64,000 nucleotides of DNA, taken from Erythrophleum ivorense. Its lineage: Eukaryota; Streptophyta; Magnoliopsida; Fabales; Fabaceae. Location: the NCBI GenBank assembly GCA_026724425.1, contig JAIUCV010000023.1, forward strand, positions 4,965,958 through 5,029,957, read 5' to 3'. Below, piece by piece: positions 60,276 to 64,000 of this stretch (within the stretch, counting starts at the first letter, position 1; every line of letters begins with the position of its first letter). Made by a program: the position numbers and the translations under genes. The notes under the pieces are model-generated. The model was not told the origin of the DNA and ran no database searches. It saw nothing but the letters and a program-made list of their open reading frames with translations.

Positions 60276-62540
60276 TGTAACAGCCAAGAAAAAGAAAAGA
60301 AAAAGAAAATAGAAAAGAAATGAGAAAAGAAAAAGGAAGGAAAAGAAAAGCTGAAAATTTTTGGAAGGTGAAAATTTTCTAAGTCTGCTAGCTACAGCCT
60401 AGCTATAGCGAATGTACCTGCTCGCTATAGCGAGAAATGGTCTAGCTATAGCGAGACTGCCTTCTAGCTATAACGAGAAAGCTTCTAGCTATAGCGAGTT
60501 CGGGCACCCCCATACAAAATCCAGGGAGTTGCTCGCCGTAGCGAACGCCATAGCGAAGGCAGAGTTCTGGGACTTATTCGAGCTCGCCGTAGCGAGGGTT
60601 ATGGCTCGCTATAGCGAGGGTTAGTCCGGAAAAGCGTAAAAATAGAGAATTTGACTTTTTAAACCATCCCAACTCATTCTTTCACTCTGTAACCGACTTA
60701 AGCTCACTTTAAGAGAGAGAAAAGGGCGGAGGAGAGAGAGAAAAGCTTAGGAGAGGAAGGAAGAACAAGAAAGGTAAGGAATTCCATGGCTTTTCCCTTA
60801 GTATGTTACTCTTCTCCCCTTATCCTCTCTTCCCAGGGTTTTAATAGTTAAAGTAGTCATGTTTTGAGCTTGGTTTAGAGGAGGGAGAGTGGAAAACCAC
60901 TCTTAAGGGAGGTTAGAAGTCATGTAGCCTTCTCTTCCTTGCTTTCTCTTCTTAAGAGTTAAGAGCTTGAGAGAAGAGAAAGAATAGTTAATGAATTCTA
61001 GTGAGAGAAAGAACCCTACCTTGACATGCTTAGTAGGGTTGCTAGAAAGAGATCCCTAGCTTAAGAATCAAGTATTAAGGTATTAATTCCATGCTTTTGT
61101 GTGGTTAGGCTCAAGAGGAACTCTCCCATCTAGGAGTTGTTGTGAAATCCAATAAGGGAGGAGATAATTGACATAGCAAGTTGAGAATAGCCAACAAAGG
61201 TAGTTCTCTCCACTTTCTCTCATGCATAATTGTGTGTTTACATTGTCTTGCTTGTGTGTATGAATGATATGAGCTATGAGAAGTGTGTTAGCATGATTAT
61301 GTGTTATGATTGAGATGATGTTTTAAATGATTGTTGGTTTACTTGAGGAAATGGAAAAGCCAATAACCCTATAGTCAAGGTGAGGATGAGCCGAAGCCCT
61401 AAGTTGGTTGAGCCAGGTCTCCCAAAAGTGAGGTTGACTCCCAAAAAGTAAGGGTGAGTCTAAGTACCTCTAAAGTATGGGAAGGCAAATCCAAAAGCCA
61501 TAAGGGAAGGGGTGAGGCCGATCCAAGTACTCAGCGAGCTCTTGAATGTTATCCATGGCCATTTCACATGTTTTAAATGTTTTCATCATGTTTTATATGC
61601 TAACATGCCATACATACATAATGAGACTTGTTGCATGCAATATATGTATGTTTGAATGAGAGTTGAACTACTGAGATTCCATGAATCTCACCCTCCCTCT
61701 CCACCATCCAACCATGTCAGGTGACCCAAGTGAGATTAGGGATGGGAGCAACCACCAACAAGCATGAAGCTAGGGATAGAGATGAAGAAAAGTGTAAAGT
61801 TTTGTAATACATTGTACATGAAATGTAAGATGTAAATGTTGTATATGATGTAGCAATGATAAATATTGTAAGACAATGTATGTATTAACGATGAATATAT
61901 GAGAATGAGGTTTATGATGAATGAAAAAGCATGGTTGAATGAGAAAGAATCCATAATAGCCTAGAATATATGGATGCATAAGTAGGCATGGGATAGTGAG
62001 TTTCCCCAATCTAAGTTATTAGACACTTGAGGCATGATTGATAGCTCCTAAAGATGCTTTCTCATGTGCTCAAGGAGTCATAGAAGTAGAAAACTTAAGA
62101 TTGGACCCCATTAGCTACACTTTTGGCCAAGAAAGGGCCTTTTGCACATGATGTCATAGAATAGCCATATGACCTCTTCTAGCTATGAGATTTGACATGT
62201 AGCTAGATTATGTTTAGAGCTTTCTGGGAAGTTAGAGTTCATGTCATTTAGAGGTCTATAGCATTTTCTATGATTTATCAAAGTTGACATCAGAAATTCG
62301 GATTTCAGAAAATCACTGTTCATTTGGTCAGTTTAGAAATCATGTCATCCGAGGGGCAAACGTAGTCCAATGGCTACGAAATTTTATACACAGAAACTAG
62401 ATGGTCACAGTGACTTGTAGGAACTGGAAGCACCTCATTTAGAGGTCCAGAGAGGAAGTTATGCAATTTCGAAGTTCCTGCCCAGAATCAGACACCCAAC
62501 CAGACCCGAGGTACTGTTTCATCGGTTTCCGGGAAATTCT
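60276..62540 (+). repeat. Gypsy-type LTR-like tract inserted into the pararetrovirus
   Basis: It begins TGTAACAGCCAAGAAAAAG exactly where viral similarity stops. It contains a palindrome array (60388-60623), then a purine-rich GGGCGGAGGAGAGAGAG followed by AGAAAGGTAAGGAATTCC, which looks like a transcribed leader with a donor. A degenerate GGTGAG-type minisatellite follows at 61381-61530, and then sequence with CATGTCAGGTGACCC. No PBS or coding region was recognised, so the right edge is approximate. Confidence 0.45.
60388..60623. repeat. Array of about nine CTCGCTATAGCGAG-type palindromes
   Basis: Perfect 14-bp palindromes CTCGCTATAGCGAG lie at 60421-60434 and 60605-60618. Between and around them are variants such as TAGCTATAGCGAG, TAGCTATAACGAG and CTCGCCGTAGCGAG, irregularly spaced by 10-60 bp. 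The GC-rich, CpG-bearing words stand out from the AT-rich surroundings. Confidence 0.85.
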
Positions 62541-62739
62541 TTGGAAAAGTGAACGTAGGAAAATAATTTTTGAATTATAATATGATATTCAATAATACCA
62601 TATTAGCTTATATATTAGCTATATACTAGAATAGTACTATTTTTATTAAACTATATAATCTTCAATAATTGTATATTATTTTTTATTATATAATAATATG
62701 TCATTAATTTTTTTTGTATTCACATAATAACATATACAA

Positions 62740-64000
62740 TTGAGTTCTAGAAATATGGATTGCCTCATTCTCATATATTATTATTCCTTTGTGAAGAAGA
62801 TAAGTATCCTATAACAAAGGACATTAATAGGATCATATCAGCTAAAATACCTATCAAGGATAATTCCCAAAATTGTTTAATGCAATTAGTAGTTTTATGA
62901 TGCATAGGCCTTGTGGTGTAGCCAATTATAATTCACTTTATATGGTTGATGGTAAATGTTCTAAACATTTCCCTAAGGCATTCAATGGATCAATTGTTAT
63001 TGATGATGAAGGTTGTCCAAGATACAAAAGAGCAAATAATTGTGCAACAATAGAAAAGAATGGTGTGGTTTTGAACAATAGATATGTAATTCTTTATAAT
63101 TCAAAATTCCTTACATGGTACAAAGTTCACATTAATATGGAATGTTAGAACCAAGCAAGATCTATAAAGTATCTATTCAGATATGTCAATAAGGTTCATG
63201 ATAAAGTAACTTCAGCTTTCTATAATGATTTTGCTAATATAGAATCTTGGCAATGTAATGAACATGTTTTATGATTGTAGATACTTATCTCCATGTGAGT
63301 TTATTTGGTGAATCTTTAGATTTGACATCAATTTTTGAGAACCCTTAGTTGAAATACTTTTTTTTTTTCATTTGCCTTAACAACAAATGATTATATTTTT
63401 TGATAATAAGCCTATTGATTTTGTGGTTGAGCATAATTCAAATAAGATTACAATGTTCAATATTTGGTTTGATTAGAGGCAAAAGAATTAACATATGTTG
63501 AATTTCCTACACAATTTGATTTATAAAAGGGACCTTCATCAATGGTCTCTTAGAAAGTGAGGATTATCAATTGGGAGATTGTACTATACTCTTATTGACA
63601 ATGGAGAAGTTTATTGTCTACGTACTCTCTTGAATGTAGTGAAAGGGCCAACATCTTTTGAAGAAATTAGAATAGTGAATGAAATTTTGCATTCTTCGTT
63701 TAAAGATGCATGTTATGCATTTGGTTTATTGGATGATGAAAAGGAATATAAATAGAATTATAGAAGCCAGTTACTAGGCTTCATTTGAGTATTTAAGGTG
63801 TCTATTTGCTATATCCTTGTTCTTAAATACTCTTTTCATGCCTAAATTAGTTTAGGAAAAAATAGGGGCATTACTAACAGATGACATTCTTTATAAGCAA
63901 AGATCAATTGTTAGGCATGATTGTAAGTTTATTTATCTTTCTTACACATAAATCCTACCATTTAAATATGGATATTTTGTTTCTTAAATTTCAATTGATG
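62740..64000 (+). pseudogene. Helitron Rep/helicase relic, continues past the window
   Basis: Rep-region blocks read YGLPHSHILLFL (the His-x-His motif), YPITKDINRIISAKIP and MHRPCGVANYNSLYMVDGKC, then SKHFPKAF. They are followed by KNGVVLNNRYVI, RSIKYLFRYVNKVHDKVTSA, and, in later frames, ELTYVEFPTQF, LLNVVKGPTSFEEIR and FKDACYAFGLLDDDKEY. This is the standard order of the Helitron-like N-terminal (Rep) domain and the region leading to the PIF1-like helicase. Multiple stops and frameshifts make it a relic. The helicase motor would lie beyond 64000. Confidence 0.85.

Noticed and set aside
60412..60624. Open frame of 70 codons over the palindrome array
   Set aside because: The open frame comes from the repeated GCTATAGCGA words; the translation is repetitive (AIAR, AVAR) and not a known protein.
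1..64000. CRISPR arrays, operons, tRNA or rRNA genes
   Set aside because: No regularly spaced direct repeats with unique spacers, no bacterial gene organisation, and no tRNA or rRNA that I could recognise; the window is plant nuclear DNA.

Overview
This is nuclear DNA of a flowering plant, most likely a eudicot. It is AT-rich and has GT-AG spliced exons, an endogenous plant pararetrovirus and plant-type CACTA, hAT, Helitron, RTE-LINE, copia and gypsy relics. I cannot name the species. I see one complete host gene; almost everything else is transposon-derived or unassignable.

The host gene is on the minus strand. It encodes a plastid-type phosphatidate cytidylyltransferase (CDP-diacylglycerol synthase, CDS4/CDS5 type). 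Exons 1-6 lie at 54711-48799. The seventh and last exon is at 25849-25758, across an intron of 22,949 bp. The family signature is split by that intron: exon 6 ends in ...IPGH-G and exon 7 starts G-GILDRVD. All splice phases agree and give a 415-residue protein.

The giant intron is a nest of transposons. A degenerate copia element (copia-A, LTR/PBS/gag start at about 29.37-29.67 kb, continuing at 45.85-47.6 kb) was split inside gag by a gypsy element (29673-45847). That gypsy element is itself split in its RNase H region by a copia element (copia-B, 32613-37744), followed without a gap by an RTE-type LINE (37745-40640) and a hAT transposase gene (41206-43781). A further LTR plus PBS and gag fragment lies at 47.9-48.5 kb. 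All of these elements read on the plus strand, opposite to the host gene.

Left part (1-25.7 kb): relics of a CACTA transposase (DUF4216-like piece at 237-640, Transposase_24-like piece at 4690-4925), a CACTA-like element with subterminal repeats (5398-12079), LTR-like tracts, a LINE 3' relic with a zf-RVT domain (14.0-15.1 kb), a very AT-rich tandem repeat (16.7-17.6 kb), and two copies of a long-TIR MITE-like element (19.49 and 22.83 kb).

Right part (54.7-64 kb): a multi-exon RPA/DUF223-like relic (56.3-57.2 kb), an endogenous caulimovirid fragment with primer site, movement and coat protein regions (57.6-60.3 kb), an LTR-like tract carrying an array of CTCGCTATAGCGAG palindromes (60.3-62.5 kb), and a Helitron Rep/helicase relic that runs to the window edge.
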